From positions 453,326-517,325 of the forward strand of contig BCIK01000011.1 of NCBI GenBank assembly GCA_039545295.1: DNA of 64,000 nt, written 5' to 3'. Origin of the DNA: Udeniomyces pyricola (lineage: Eukaryota; Basidiomycota; Tremellomycetes; Cystofilobasidiales; Mrakiaceae). The notes below the pieces were generated by a model. That model saw nothing but the letters and a program-made list of their open reading frames with translations. It was not told the origin of the DNA and made no database searches. This document shows, piece after piece, positions 44,879 through 64,000 of the stretch (the first letter of the stretch is position 1; each line of letters begins with the position of its first letter). Both the position numbers and the translations under genes were made by a program.

Positions 44879-45934
44879 ATGGCTGCCCTCATCTCATCCG
44901 CATCGAGATCCCTTCTCCGCCAGTCCATCACACCAGTCCTCCGATCGTCTTCCTCCTCCGATGCCTCCAACCTTCTCCGTTCCTTTGTCTCGTCGTCGAC
45001 GTCGTCGCGTCTCCTTCGTCTCCCCATCACTCCTTCCCCCATCACCATTCCGCACCGACGACCCTTCTCCTCGTCCTCCCCTCGTCCAGCCACGCTAAAC
45101 CAAGTCGAGCGCAAATGTCGAAAGATCCCATACACTAGCATCAAGCGAAGGACCCATGCCCCGGCTCTTCAGGGTTGCCCGCAGAAGAAGGGCGTCTGCG
45201 TCCGAGTCTTCACCGCCAAGCCCAAGAAGCCTAACTCGGCCGTTCGTACACTTTCATCGTTCCTCGCGCTATCCGATGGACCAACGGATCGTTGACGTCC
45301 ACGACGACAAACCATGCACAAAACGATGAGGCCTTGAACTAACCTTTTGGTTCATCCCTCCTACATTCATGACTTGCTTCGTTCGTCTCGTCTCCCCTCC
45401 GGTCTATCCTTTCTAACCCCCCCCCCCTTTCCAAAACCGTCCGGCCTCTTCGACCTTCCACTCGCACAGGTCCGAAAAGTCTGCCGAGTGAAGCTCTCAA
45501 CGGGTGTGACTGTGTACTGCTACATTCCAGGAGAAGGCCACAACTTGCAGGAGCATTCCGTCGTGCTCATCCGAGGTGGTCGAACCCAGGATTTGCCCGG
45601 AGTCAAGTCCGTGTTTTCTTCTTCTTTCTGCTTTCCTTCCTTACCATCTTCTCCTCTGTTCATCATGTTGCATGAGCTAGCTTGCGCACGTGAAGGTTGA
45701 TGCATCGGGCTGACACGAGTATTTGGAACGAACGTTTGGATAGGTACAAGGTCATTCGTGGAGCCCTCGATTGCGCGGGTGTCGTTGGTCGATCGACTTC
45801 AAGGTCCAAGTACGGAAGTAAGTAGCTATCTGCATCAGTATTCAAGACATGTACTTGTAATGAAGACTGAGGAGTGACTGATACAACCCATCTTAACTCT
45901 TTTTGATGCTACAGCCAAGAAGCTCAAGAAATAG
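44879..45934 (+). CDS. MRPS12: Mitochondrial ribosomal protein uS12m (S12)
   Basis: Four exons: 44879-45241, 45470-45606, 45744-45817, 45915-45934, about 197 aa. The first 75 residues are Ser/Arg-rich and look like a matrix-targeting sequence. The mature part is classical S12: [46 protein letters not shown], then [44 protein letters not shown] and RSKYGTKKLKK. The KPKKPNSA and [11 protein letters not shown] loops form the decoding-centre contacts. Splicing at GCC|GTTCGT (45242) rather than the nearby GTACAC donor keeps SAVRKVCR intact. Confidence 0.96.
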
Positions 45935-46600
45935 TCGGTAGCAGCCGATGAAAGGATAGAGGTCAAATGGAGTGAAGCTGGCAAGTTGGTAGATGATGCA
46001 TGTCTGTTGAAACCAATTTGCGTTCCTTGGAGGATGGACACATATCGTGGTTGAGGTTTTGGGAGTTCAATCGCGAAGAAAGGCGAGGGAAAAAGGAAGA
46101 GAAAACGTATGGCAGAGCGGTTCTTGCATGAAAAACTCCCCTTATATATGTTACTAGGCTGCATTCTATAAAGCAGCGTCTACATTGACTATCACAGCAC
46201 AGCACAAACCGATCAACCAGAAGTAGAGGGATGAGTCACGCTAGAAGCACTGTATATATACTATAAGCAAGAAATAGGTCCATCTAAACGACAAGGAGCG
46301 AGACATGTTTGCAGACGAGAGACGCACTCAAGCAGCTAAAAGGGTAGGGAAACACCAGAAGTAAAAAGGGAATAACAAACGCAGAGAGAGAAAGGATAAA
46401 ATGATTTTATTTTATTTTTTGAATAAAGATATTGAACGTTCGTAGGCCGTAGTGGAACAACCATTTGCATGGTGATATTTTTTTGAGGGAGTAGTCATTA
46501 ACAACAACCGACTTCTCTCCTTCTTCCATTGGATCCGACCATCTGTCTTCTCCCTTGAACCACGATGAACCCCGTTTCGAATCAAAGCACAACCAAGTTT
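45935..46600. other. Convergent intergenic region uS12m / ABC transporter
   Basis: It holds the 3' ends of two genes and AT-rich stretches (GTATATATACTATAAGC near 46251; TTTTATTTTATTTTTTG near 46402-46418, probably poly-A-site context for the ABC gene). No gene is supported. Confidence 0.55.
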
Positions 46601-55525
<8,925 letters not shown>

Positions 55526-55993
55526 GGTTGTTGGTGAGGCAGGGAAGAGCGTGTTCCCGACGAATTGGGAAGGGGCGGAGACTCAGGCCAGCAATGAGAA
55601 GAGGATCGGAAGACGTGGGCGGATAGAGGACGATGAGGTGGAAGGGGGAAAGTGATGCAGGAATAAAGGGGGAAAACCAAAGGTCGAGATTCTTTCGACA
55701 AACGTCAACTATTGGACGAGTGGTGTCGTCTCTCTTGAGGGATACGGCCAACGCCGCCTTGATCACCAACGTGACACGCGTCAGCCTCAAACGCACAGCC
55801 CTTCGATTCCACGCGCATGCGATGAACGTGTTAGGCTGTAATAGGTTCAACCATGCTCTGCAAGTGATCAATTCGTCCAGATCCACCTTTCGCAAATCGG
55901 GTACATCTACTCTACACATATATGCGCCTCGCTTCTAGCATTCAAGGCCTTTAATCGATACACCCAGCTGAACCTTCCCTCCCTCGACCAGCA
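55526..55993. promoter_or_regulatory. Divergent promoter region ABC transporter / GH29
   Basis: A 468-bp region between divergent start codons. It has two TGATCA palindromes (55760-55765, 55865-55870), a TACACATATATGCG patch at 55913-55925, and a CCTTCCCTCCCTCGACCAGCA leader before the GH29 ATG. Confidence 0.5.
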
Positions 55994-58900
55994 ATGAAGA
56001 CTCTCACCTACCTTTTCGGCTGGCTCAACCAGGCTATATTGGTTCCCCTCCTTACCTCCACCTTGTCCTCTTTCCTTGGCAACCCCATACTCAGCTCGCC
56101 CGCAGCGACGCTATCCTTTGCCTCTCATCGAGCCCGCTCTCTCCCGCTCCATCTCGATGGCTTTTACAACAATAAGGCCTCTTCCAACCCCAATCGCCTG
56201 CAGAACCTATCCCATGGTTTGTTTGACGGCCAAGGAGGGGCCTATGCTACCGACTTGCTGCCCATGGGACCAACTCAAGTACAAGGGGTCTGGGTAAGCA
56301 TTGCAGCCAGACCATCCATCCGGACCAATCTCACAGCAGTATTGTTGCTTCACCATACTATCTAGATAACACTCCAACTCTTTCTCAACCGCTCAGTTTG
56401 ATCTGCCAAAGAACTGGAATGATCTCGCGCACGACAACATCCTCTGCTCATCTCAAGTCGGCCCATCTTTCGCGTACTCCTGTCCCATCCCGCCTCGTGA
56501 CTCACAGTTTGTTCTGCTGACAAAGTGTCTGAATTTCAGTTGATCCCTGTGCCAGAGCTGGATCACCAACCCCTTCACATGCATATGCTCGTCGCCGGAG
56601 ACGGCTTCGACGGAGAAGGAAAGGAACCGATCGTGCTTGAATTCGAGGATGGGACTAGCACCGAGGTCCAAGGTCAATAAACCCCCTGACAATCCTGACC
56701 CTGGCCCTCATTCAGGATCAGTTTGTGCTCTCAATGGTGGAACTGATATATCGTAGCTCATCTTCATCACCCAGTCGATTTCCATAACTGGTGGTCCATC
56801 CACTGGCTAAATTCAGCGGCTGTCCAGGCGTCAGTTCTCGCCCTGGCTAATCTCACTTTCTCGGGATTGTCTATCTGGACTCTTATCTTCCGTGGGGGGA
56901 ACGTTTGTGATTGACCCTGTCGATTCTTACATCTCAACAGCCCCTATCACTATGACAACTCTCAAAGAAACTTCAACACGACTCACATTCATTTCATCTC
57001 CATCCCCCTCTTTGTCTCTGCGTCCGACCTAACCGCGATTCGTCTCCCTCCACTCCGGGCCGATCCACCCCGCCTGCACATATTTGCTGTCACTCTGATC
57101 CTTCCGCCTCAAAAGTCATCGCATCCTATTTCTCATCCGCATGGCCAAATAGTCCTTCGGTCACCTTTGGTACCGCTTCCATTGACAGTAACCCAACTCC
57201 AACTCACTACCCTCCTTCCCCCCAGCTCTCACCCCAATGCGCAAGTCTTGCGTGTCAGACTCATGAACCCTCTTCCCAAAGGATCTGAAACTAATTCCGA
57301 TGCGTGGATTAGCCAAGAGACGACTATTCAGATACTCGGTCGAGGAACAAAAACGCTGAAGGAAGGGGTAGTGTGGAGGTTGATGCCCGGTGGGGACGAA
57401 TGGGACATTGAGGTTTTGGTCGAGCATGCTAAGACGCATCGTCATCTCCTGCAAGAGGATCAGTGGAGAAAAAGCTTGTCTTTGGTTGCTCATTGGAGAG
57501 GAGAGATCTATCGGTTGAGTTTGAAGGAAGTTCAAGTTGAAGGAAATAGACGGTTCGGCGCGGAACGATGGACCGACGATGCGGTACGGAGAACGTTTTT
57601 TTTGTCTTTCCGATCCCAGTCTTGATACGGACTTTGTGACACAAATAACGAGACCTCGATCAATCTCAAATTTCTCGCCGCTCACCATTTCTCGTCGCCT
57701 CTGCTTTTGCTACATGATTCCTTATCAACTCATCCTAGACTGTACTTGAGACGCACGAAGCGCCCGCCTGGTTTAAGAACGCCAAGTTTGCTATCTTCGT
57801 ACACTGGGGTCTTTATTCCATTCCTGCCTGGACAGACAATGGGCGGTAGTAAGTATGCCCCCTTCTTGTGTTTTGGTTGGCCATCATAGAATGTTAAACG
57901 CTTCTTCCGTCAAATATCTCCTTCGTTACTCAAATTCCGCTTGACTGCATCTATCGACCATAAGCGCCGAATGGTACGGGAAATGGCTTCACACCGACGC
58001 GCCTGGTACCTCAAGTATGTACAATTCTGCCATTGTATCTTCCTAGCCCAAGACGTTGTGAAGATCTGTCTGCCATTGTCGCTTCTTTGTGCACGTCTCT
58101 GCTTGTACTCACGCACTCACTGCTCTCTTCTCAGCATATCAGCATCACCTAGAGACGTATGGTCCGGTAACTAAACACTCAACACCTAATCTTGTCTATT
58201 CATAACAATGCCCTCAAATTTTCTTATCCTCTGGATGATTTTCCAAATCACTGCTACCTTGATGGCTGTTAGAACTTCCGCTACGACGATTTTATCCCTC
58301 TCTTCGCAAACAAGTCCGCCCACTTCAATGCCACATCTCTCGTCGCCCTCGTGAAAGCCGCTGGTGCTCGCTACATCGTCCCTACGACCAAGCATCACGA
58401 TGGCTTTGCCTTGTTCGACACAAAGGACACTAGCCACAGGAACTCTGTTGCAAGTAAAGGAGGTGAAGGAAGGGATTTTATCAGGGAAATCGCCAACGAG
58501 GGTAGGAAAGTCGGTTTGAAGATTGGTACGTCCGCGACACCCTGGCATCCATTCCCTTTTCCATACTCACACTCTCTCAAGAGTTTGTATGGAAGACTTG
58601 CATCATAACATGACATACCTCTCTTGACCACTGTCCGATCTTGTAACCACTATCCTGCATTGTTTCTCCAGGTACATATTTCTCTATGCCTGAATGGTTC
58701 AACCCTTCCTATGCTCGTTACGGCTGGGAAGGTTTCCCTGGTGGCCTTGCCGAAGATCCATTCCACTGTGGAGTATTCGAGCCGTACACGGGTTACGTTG
58801 AGGTATGTCCTATGGCGCTCTTCGTAGCAGCCGATATCACCGGAAGACCATACTCATCATCGTAGAGGCATCCAACTTTCTCTCTCTCTGTCCCAACCTG

Positions 58901-60349
58901 CAGGTAAAGGACTACGTTGAAGATCTTCAGCTCGAACAGATGCGGATCCTCGCTTCGAGACCCTACGAGACGGACCTAATGTAAATTACCCTGTTGCCTC
59001 AACAAATTCGCATACGAATTTCAAGGATATGATCAGCTCAAAACCATCCTCTCCCTTGCTGGCTGTTGACTTATCCATTCTCTTCTGGTCTGTTTTCCAT
59101 CTTCACAGGTGGTGTGACATAGGCGGAGCAAATCACTCCACTGTCTTCCTCTCCGAATTCTACAACGCTGCCGCCGAGCAAGGCCGTGAAGTTGGAGCTA
59201 ACAATCGATGCGGGGTCGCTCCGGACTTTGATACGCCGGAGTTCACAAGATTCGAAAGCGTGCAGAGGAGAAAATGGGAGGTGAAGCCTATCTGCATGTC
59301 TCTTGCGTTGCTCATGTCTTCCTCCTTAGACCGCATCCTCGGCGGTTATAGGGCTAGTCTTTCTCCTACTTATCGACGCCCGCTTTGGATTTTTTCAATA
59401 GACGTGCGAAGGAATCGATCCTCATTCATTCGGTTTTAACTCTGCTACTCGACCAGAAGAATATCGGTATGCAACTATCAATCTGAATCCACGTCTTGCG
59501 CGCTCTTGGCCTCTCCTATTTTAGTGTCTGAATCAAGCCACTCATCCCAACTTCGCCCTGTCCTTCCCTTCGATCTCTTTCCTGTTGCACTTTCATCCTT
59601 CTGTAAACTCAAGAACTCCCCGAGAAATCATCCACAACCTCATCGACATTACCGCTAAGAACGGTAATTACCTCCTGAACATTGGACCGGACGGGGACGG
59701 ACAGCTCCTTCCTGTTGTCGAGGCGACGCTGAGAGAAGTTGGAAGGTGGTTAGACGTCAATGGCAGGGGAATTTACGATACGGTGAGTGAGCTCGGATTG
59801 CCAAACATCCTATAGCAAACAGCCGAGGATAAGAGCTCCGGTTGTTAGGTTGAAACGAGAAGCTGGTCAGCGAGATGAGAGGCCGAAAGCGAAGTCGATC
59901 GAAGGAGATGGATCCATTCCTCAGAGACTGATCGCTTGGACTGTTTTGACCCATGCGGCATATCACTCTTCCAACAGGAACCCTTTCCTCTCCTTCCGTC
60001 TCTCACTCTCTCATCCTCCGACCGTGCCCAGTCATCCAAACCTTCCGACTTCCTTTCGTTGCCCCTTCAACCCATTCTTAACCTTCGCTTCACTCGCACC
60101 CTCACGCGATTTTACATCCACTCCCTCCTCCCTGCACCTTCTCCGAGATTTTTTATTCCTGCCCGACTTCCGATACGAAGAGGAGATACCATGATCTTGC
60201 TTTGGCGGGAAGGGGCGTTAAATGTCGAGTGGGAAGAGAAGAATGGAGGGGTTTGGGTAGAGTTGGGAGAACGTGCATGGAATGTTGCGGGCAACAAAGA
60301 GGTTTTGGCGTGGGTCCTGGAGATCAGGTTCGAAGGAGCTGATGAATGA
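55994..60349 (+). CDS. GH29 alpha-L-fucosidase with N-terminal extension
   Basis: Exons: 55994-56293, 56397-56456, 56540-56672, 56757-56829, 56941-57583, 57751-57848, 57965-58014, 58135-58166, 58273-58525, 58672-58802, 58904-58980, 59109-59280, 59402-59466, 59614-59782, then one or more C-terminal exons to TGA 60349. A hydrophobic N-terminus (ILVPLLTSTLSSFLG) suggests secretion. About 400 residues that I cannot assign (beta-rich) precede the catalytic TIM barrel (404-752): APAWFKNAKFAIFVHWGLYSIPAW, GRYAEWYGKW, HHLETYGP, YIVPTTKHHDGFALFDT, IGTYFSMPEWFNP, then DLMWCDIGG, whose Asp (about 620) is the GH29 nucleophile position, and NGNYLLNIGPDGDG. A C-terminal beta domain reads TLTRFYIHSL and GDTMILLWREGALNVEW. 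The splice linking GIYDT to that domain is unresolved. The enzyme removes alpha-fucose from glycans. Confidence 0.87.
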
Positions 60350-60871
60350 GATAAGGATTGAGGGGAGGGTGGAAGGACCGCGAGTGGAATGAGGAAGACT
60401 GATGGGTGGTTCCGCAATTCGGCGATCGTGTTGTATTTTTTATTGTGTTCCTGTTTTCCTGTTGTCCATCTTCTACTATTCTTTTCGTAGTATTGTAAGT
60501 TCCTCCATTGTATGGCATGCCCAGGCTCGAGACATTCCAGGCTAGTAAAGAAGAGCGAGGTCAGAAACTTGCATAGTCATAAAATGAGACAATGATCAGC
60601 TAGCCCTGTTATATACAGTCCAAATCGAGCTGACTCCCGAAACGACTCCAACCTATCGTCAGTTTGACGTGACTTACTCACTCATATATGAGCACCTCAA
60701 ATCGTTCATCTATCTGGACGTTCATAGGGGAGGATCCATCTAATTTCATTTGAGGCCTCCGTTTCATAACCCTCGGCCGTCTGACCTTCCCTGCCCATTC
60801 CCATTTCCGTATGATTCCAGATTATTCCGTCCATCTCTATCCCTCATGATCGCCACAAGATTACCATCCTT
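60350..60871. other. Convergent intergenic region GH29 / RIB3
   Basis: Two 3' ends with no gene visible. It contains a T-rich stretch (GTATTTTTTATTGTG, 60432-60446) likely serving 3' processing of GH29, and one TGATCA near 60593. Confidence 0.55.
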
Positions 60872-62314
60872 TCAAAGACCGTTGTCCTCTCTGTACTTTT
60901 TTATCATCTCCACGCTGATCGTCTTCAACCCGTGCGTCTGGGCAAACGTCAGGCAGTCCTCGAGCTGAGCCATACGGCCCGTTGGATTTGGCTCGGGTGC
61001 CACGAGCTCACAGAGAAGCCCAGCCGGAGGAAGCGACGTAAGGAGACACAGGTCTAGCAGAAAGGTTACAAAGAAAAAGAAAGAGGGAGGCAGGGGATGT
61101 CGAACATAGATAGGTGATTTTGATGAGGGAGTTGGGGTTTTGGGGGTTGAAGGAGGGGGAGAGAAGGGGGCCGGATTAATTCGCCTTTCATTGCGATCCA
61201 CACGCTCTTCTTTCTCTTTTACTCTCGCACGGGTACCATCTCTCGATTCGCGCCCAAGACTTACCGAGCGAAGCCTCCGTGTGGCCCATGCGGTTAAGAG
61301 TGCCTCCCTCGCAGTACTTGAGGGGCACCATGTGACCGGGTCGATTGAAGTCGTCCGCTTTCGACGCTGGGTCCGCTAGTTTCCGAGCGGTCAGTGCTCG
61401 GTCATGGGCAGAGATACCAGTTGTCGTTCCTGGATGGCAGACGACGCAGAGAATGTAGGAGGGATTGAAAGGAAAGGAAGGTGCGTGAGCGGATGGATAC
61501 CTAAGGATACGCATGGGCGTTTAAGATGGATCGGATATCACGGGCAAGAGAGTTACAACAACAACATGAGAAGAAGAAGAAATGCCATACGCTAACGCAT
61601 TTATTCGGCAAAAGAGACACCGAAAAAAAAAAGATAACCGCTGGACGACTGACTGACCTTTGTTGTAATCGACGGTGACGGTGTAAGCCGTCTTGTTAAC
61701 TTCCTGATTCTGATTGGTCATCATCGGGATATCGAGCTCGTCCAGCCGTGACTTGGGAAGGGAAATGCAAATGTAACCGCTGATGAATAGTCGACAGAAG
61801 AAGAAGACCAGCGTGAGCGGAGGAGAGAGGTAAGCGAGAAGAAAGCGAGGAAAGGAAGGCGTGATGACGAAGCAGCAAGAGCATTCTTTGGTGGTGAACG
61901 CTGCCTCGTCGAGATAAGGTGACCCTTTCGGCTCATCAGAGGACAGGCAACATTGGAGTAGGTTGCATGTAGATGAGTTGAAAGGCCCATCAGCAAGATC
62001 TTCGGGGCTACAGGGATGCCGACGCAAAGAAGCTTCCTTGGACTGATACCCCTTTTGGATGCCCGTCGGAGTTATAACCTACCCTCCACTCGTCTTTTCA
62101 TGTATTCTCATTTTCCATAAACCTCTGGATGGTCAGAGACTGACCTGGTGTGCTTGATGAACCACGCCATCTTCTCCGTCGTGCATTCGCTGGCGGCAAT
62201 GAGGAGATCACCCTCGTTCTCACGACCTTCGTCGTCCATGACGACGACAAACTCGCCCGCTTTGAAGGCGGCCAGGGCGTCTTGGATGGGGGAAAACGGG
62301 GAGGACTTGGACAT
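60872..62314 (-). CDS. RIB3: 3,4-dihydroxy-2-butanone 4-phosphate synthase (RIB3)
   Basis: Four exons: 62314-62145, 61779-61658, 61429-61265, 61053-60872, about 212 aa, the usual fungal length. It converts ribulose 5-phosphate to the C4 donor of the xylene ring in riboflavin synthesis. Active-site blocks are clear: [19 protein letters not shown] (acid loop), [65 protein letters not shown] and AGLLCELV. The second exon junction restores HTSGYICI. There is no GTP cyclohydrolase II domain, so it is the monofunctional fungal form. Confidence 0.96.
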
Positions 62315-63090
62315 GTTTCTTTCTTCCTGGGACGTAGGCTGATGCGGCTGAATGTATGTATGAGAGGAAGAAGGGAGGATGGGAAGTGATCTGAAGAGCA
62401 GGGGTCGAAGGGATGGGGATGGTGCGAGTTGGGACGTTGTCGGTGCAATGTGGGAATTCCCACGTCGTGCGCGTGATCATAATGATGATGACTCATGATG
62501 ATGCACTGATCATGTAATTCGTGGTTGGCCTGCATGTCTTGTCATGGTTGACATTGGCTGACATGATCATAATCATCATATGTTCGGTTCATATTCATCT
62601 GTCCATAGTATCACGCCCCAAGGTGTATGGAGAGGATGGTGAACGGCTGAATTCTGATTTGTTACTTTCTACATAACAGTTGTGTTAGCACTCGGATAGA
62701 CACCCGCGCCAACCTGCACTTGCCTGCACGATATATCCAGGCGCGCCAGGGCGCGCGCGCGATGTCGCGACGACGTGGTGTCAAAGAGACCGTCGATGGC
62801 CGCAATAAAGCCAACCGAACCGACGCCGATATATATATATCTGTTGGCCGATATAGATATATACATACAGAAGTGCCTCATGACAAGCCATGATATACAT
62901 GGTCACGATTAGTGCGATCATTAAATTCGAGACATACTATATAATTGTGATCATAGCGCAAGTCCATACTGGCATGCATGATGGACGCCGGAAACGGTCA
63001 TCGATCTGCGTGTCCATTCGTCTCGTCGTTTCTCCTTGGTTCTCCTTTCGACTTCATCCCTTCAGCCCCAGCCGCCGTAGACGTCGCTGC
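62315..63090. promoter_or_regulatory. Divergent upstream region RIB3 / right-edge gene
   Basis: No gene is seen with confidence. It contains three TGATCA palindromes (62474-62479, 62507-62512, 62564-62569) amid ATGATGATGA repeats, a CpG-rich palindromic patch (GGCGCGCCAGGGCGCGCGCGCG near 62740-62761), and alternating ATATATATAT (62831-62840) next to GATATAGATATATACATAC. Confidence 0.5.
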
Positions 63091-64000
63091 ATGAGATCCC
63101 ATGGCCTCCGCCTGTCCACCAAACCATTCAACCAGCGAGCCTCATCCTCCACTGCTACGTCTTCTTCGCCCCGACTCTCGCCCGCCACGCCGGCTTCGAT
63201 CCCTTCTTCACCCAAGTCCTTTTCTCCGGGCTGCTACTTCTGCTGCTCCGCCTCTTCTTCTCCCTCGCCCTCGCCTACGCCTTCGCCCTCACTCTACGCG
63301 ACTGCCCTCATCCAGGCGGCCCATCGCACACCTCCAGTCTCTCCGCTCGCATCTCCTTCCATTAAAGGCAAAGAAAGATGCCCGTCGACGTACCCTGTCT
63401 GCTCGAATCGTCGCGGCGTTGAAGAGCTCGGCTCAGCTGACTGCTTCTGGTTTGTCGGCTCTCATTTTTTTTTTCTCTCGCTTTATTCTCGTCCCAAACC
63501 ATCTGTACGGGCCAATTTAAGCTCCTAGGGCATCCTGTAAACTGATGATCTCTCTTTTTGCGTGGTTGTAATGACTCCATCGTACCTGACGCCGATCAGG
63601 GCAAACCCGAATCGAAGCGAACCTTCTCTCGTGGCCAACCCGGACGCGTCGCGTCGTCCACTTCTTCAGAGATTTCCGCCCCTCGCGACACCCTCCCTCC
63701 CTTCCTCGCCCCTCTGTCTGCCGGCAGGGAAGCGGACCTTCACTACAACACCGTCGCTACTCAATAAATCGAAGAAACCATCTCAAGCAACAACAACAAA
63801 TTCATCCTCGAAAGGCTCGCAATCGCCGTCTCAGCCCCAAGCCAGCTCATCATCGCCATCGTCTAAGACTGACAAAAAGAGTTCTTCCTCCAACAAACCG
63901 CCCAAGTCTCCGAAGAAACTCGCTCGTCTGCCTCCTTCGACGCATATACCCCACGCACAAGCAACCACCAAATCGAGCGAGCAGCGCAGCCCATNCCTCC
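63091..64000 (+). CDS. Start of an unidentified Ser/Pro/Lys-rich protein (3' truncated)
   Basis: A two-exon model 63091-63449 and 63600-64000 keeps phase and stays open to the window edge. It gives a Ser/Pro-rich N-terminus (SSTATSSSPRLSPATPAS) and then TTTPSLLNKSKKPSQ and SSSKTDKKSSSSNKPPKSPKK, a disordered, basic protein with no domain in view. The ATG at 63091 is only one choice; the frame is open further upstream. Two other frames of exon 1 are also open for more than 80 codons, one Arg/Leu-rich and one strongly hydrophobic, so the reading frame itself is not certain. An N is present at 63995. Confidence 0.35.

Noticed and set aside
62740..62761. GGCGCGCC-rich palindrome as an origin or recombination site
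   Set aside because: A single short CpG patch without further motifs is not enough to support a function.

Overview
The window is nuclear DNA from an intron-rich basidiomycete-type fungus. I infer this from fungal gene content (NPR3, GPI2, LSB5, RIB3, an MRP-type ABC protein), genes with up to 30 exons, introns mostly of about 50-200 nt with strong C/T tracts, and donors of the form GTNNGT (gtacgt, gttcgt, gtgcgt, gtccgt, gtgagt). I cannot name the species. All exon coordinates were derived by reading splice sites and checking that every junction keeps phase; they are models, not transcripts.

Layout, left to right: (1) C-terminal end of a CWC25-like splicing factor (+, 1-359). (2) Ser-rich protein ending in a TGL2-type lipase (+, 913-5498). 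(3) LSB5-like VHS/GAT protein (-, 6305-9284). (4) Transportin/KAP104 (-, 10239-14299). (5) Dolichyldiphosphatase CAX4/DOLPP1 (+, 14982-16442). (6) Syntaxin SED5 (+, 16726-18614). (7) NPR3, a SEACIT/GATOR1 subunit (+, 19249-24095). (8) Amino-acid permease with 17 exons (-, 24990-29589). (9) GPI2/PIG-C (-, 30330-32034). (10) BUD22 (+, 32424-34923). (11) Probable TM7S3/TM198-like membrane protein with a long cytosolic tail (-, 35742 to about 38458). (12) Rab GDI (-, 39295-41869). (13) Mitoribosomal mS45/Bot1p-like (-, 42334-44374). (14) Mitoribosomal uS12m (+, 44879-45934). (15) 30-exon ABCC transporter (-, 46601-55525). (16) GH29 alpha-L-fucosidase (+, 55994-60349). (17) RIB3 (-, 60872-62314). 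(18) Start of a low-complexity gene running off the right edge (+, from about 63091).

Most genes are single-copy housekeeping functions. Several act in the endomembrane system (CAX4, SED5, GPI2, GDI, LSB5), two in mitochondrial translation (mS45 and uS12m, divergent from one 504-bp intergenic region), and two in amino-acid sensing or uptake (NPR3 and the permease, convergent). I saw no CRISPR array, tRNA, rRNA, integrated virus or complete transposon, and no obviously new multi-gene system. The best leads are cis-level: very small exons that encode family-diagnostic residues, recurrent TGATCA palindromes in upstream regions, sense-strand poly-C tracts in introns, a GC-AG intron, and a PPxY motif built into the permease tail.
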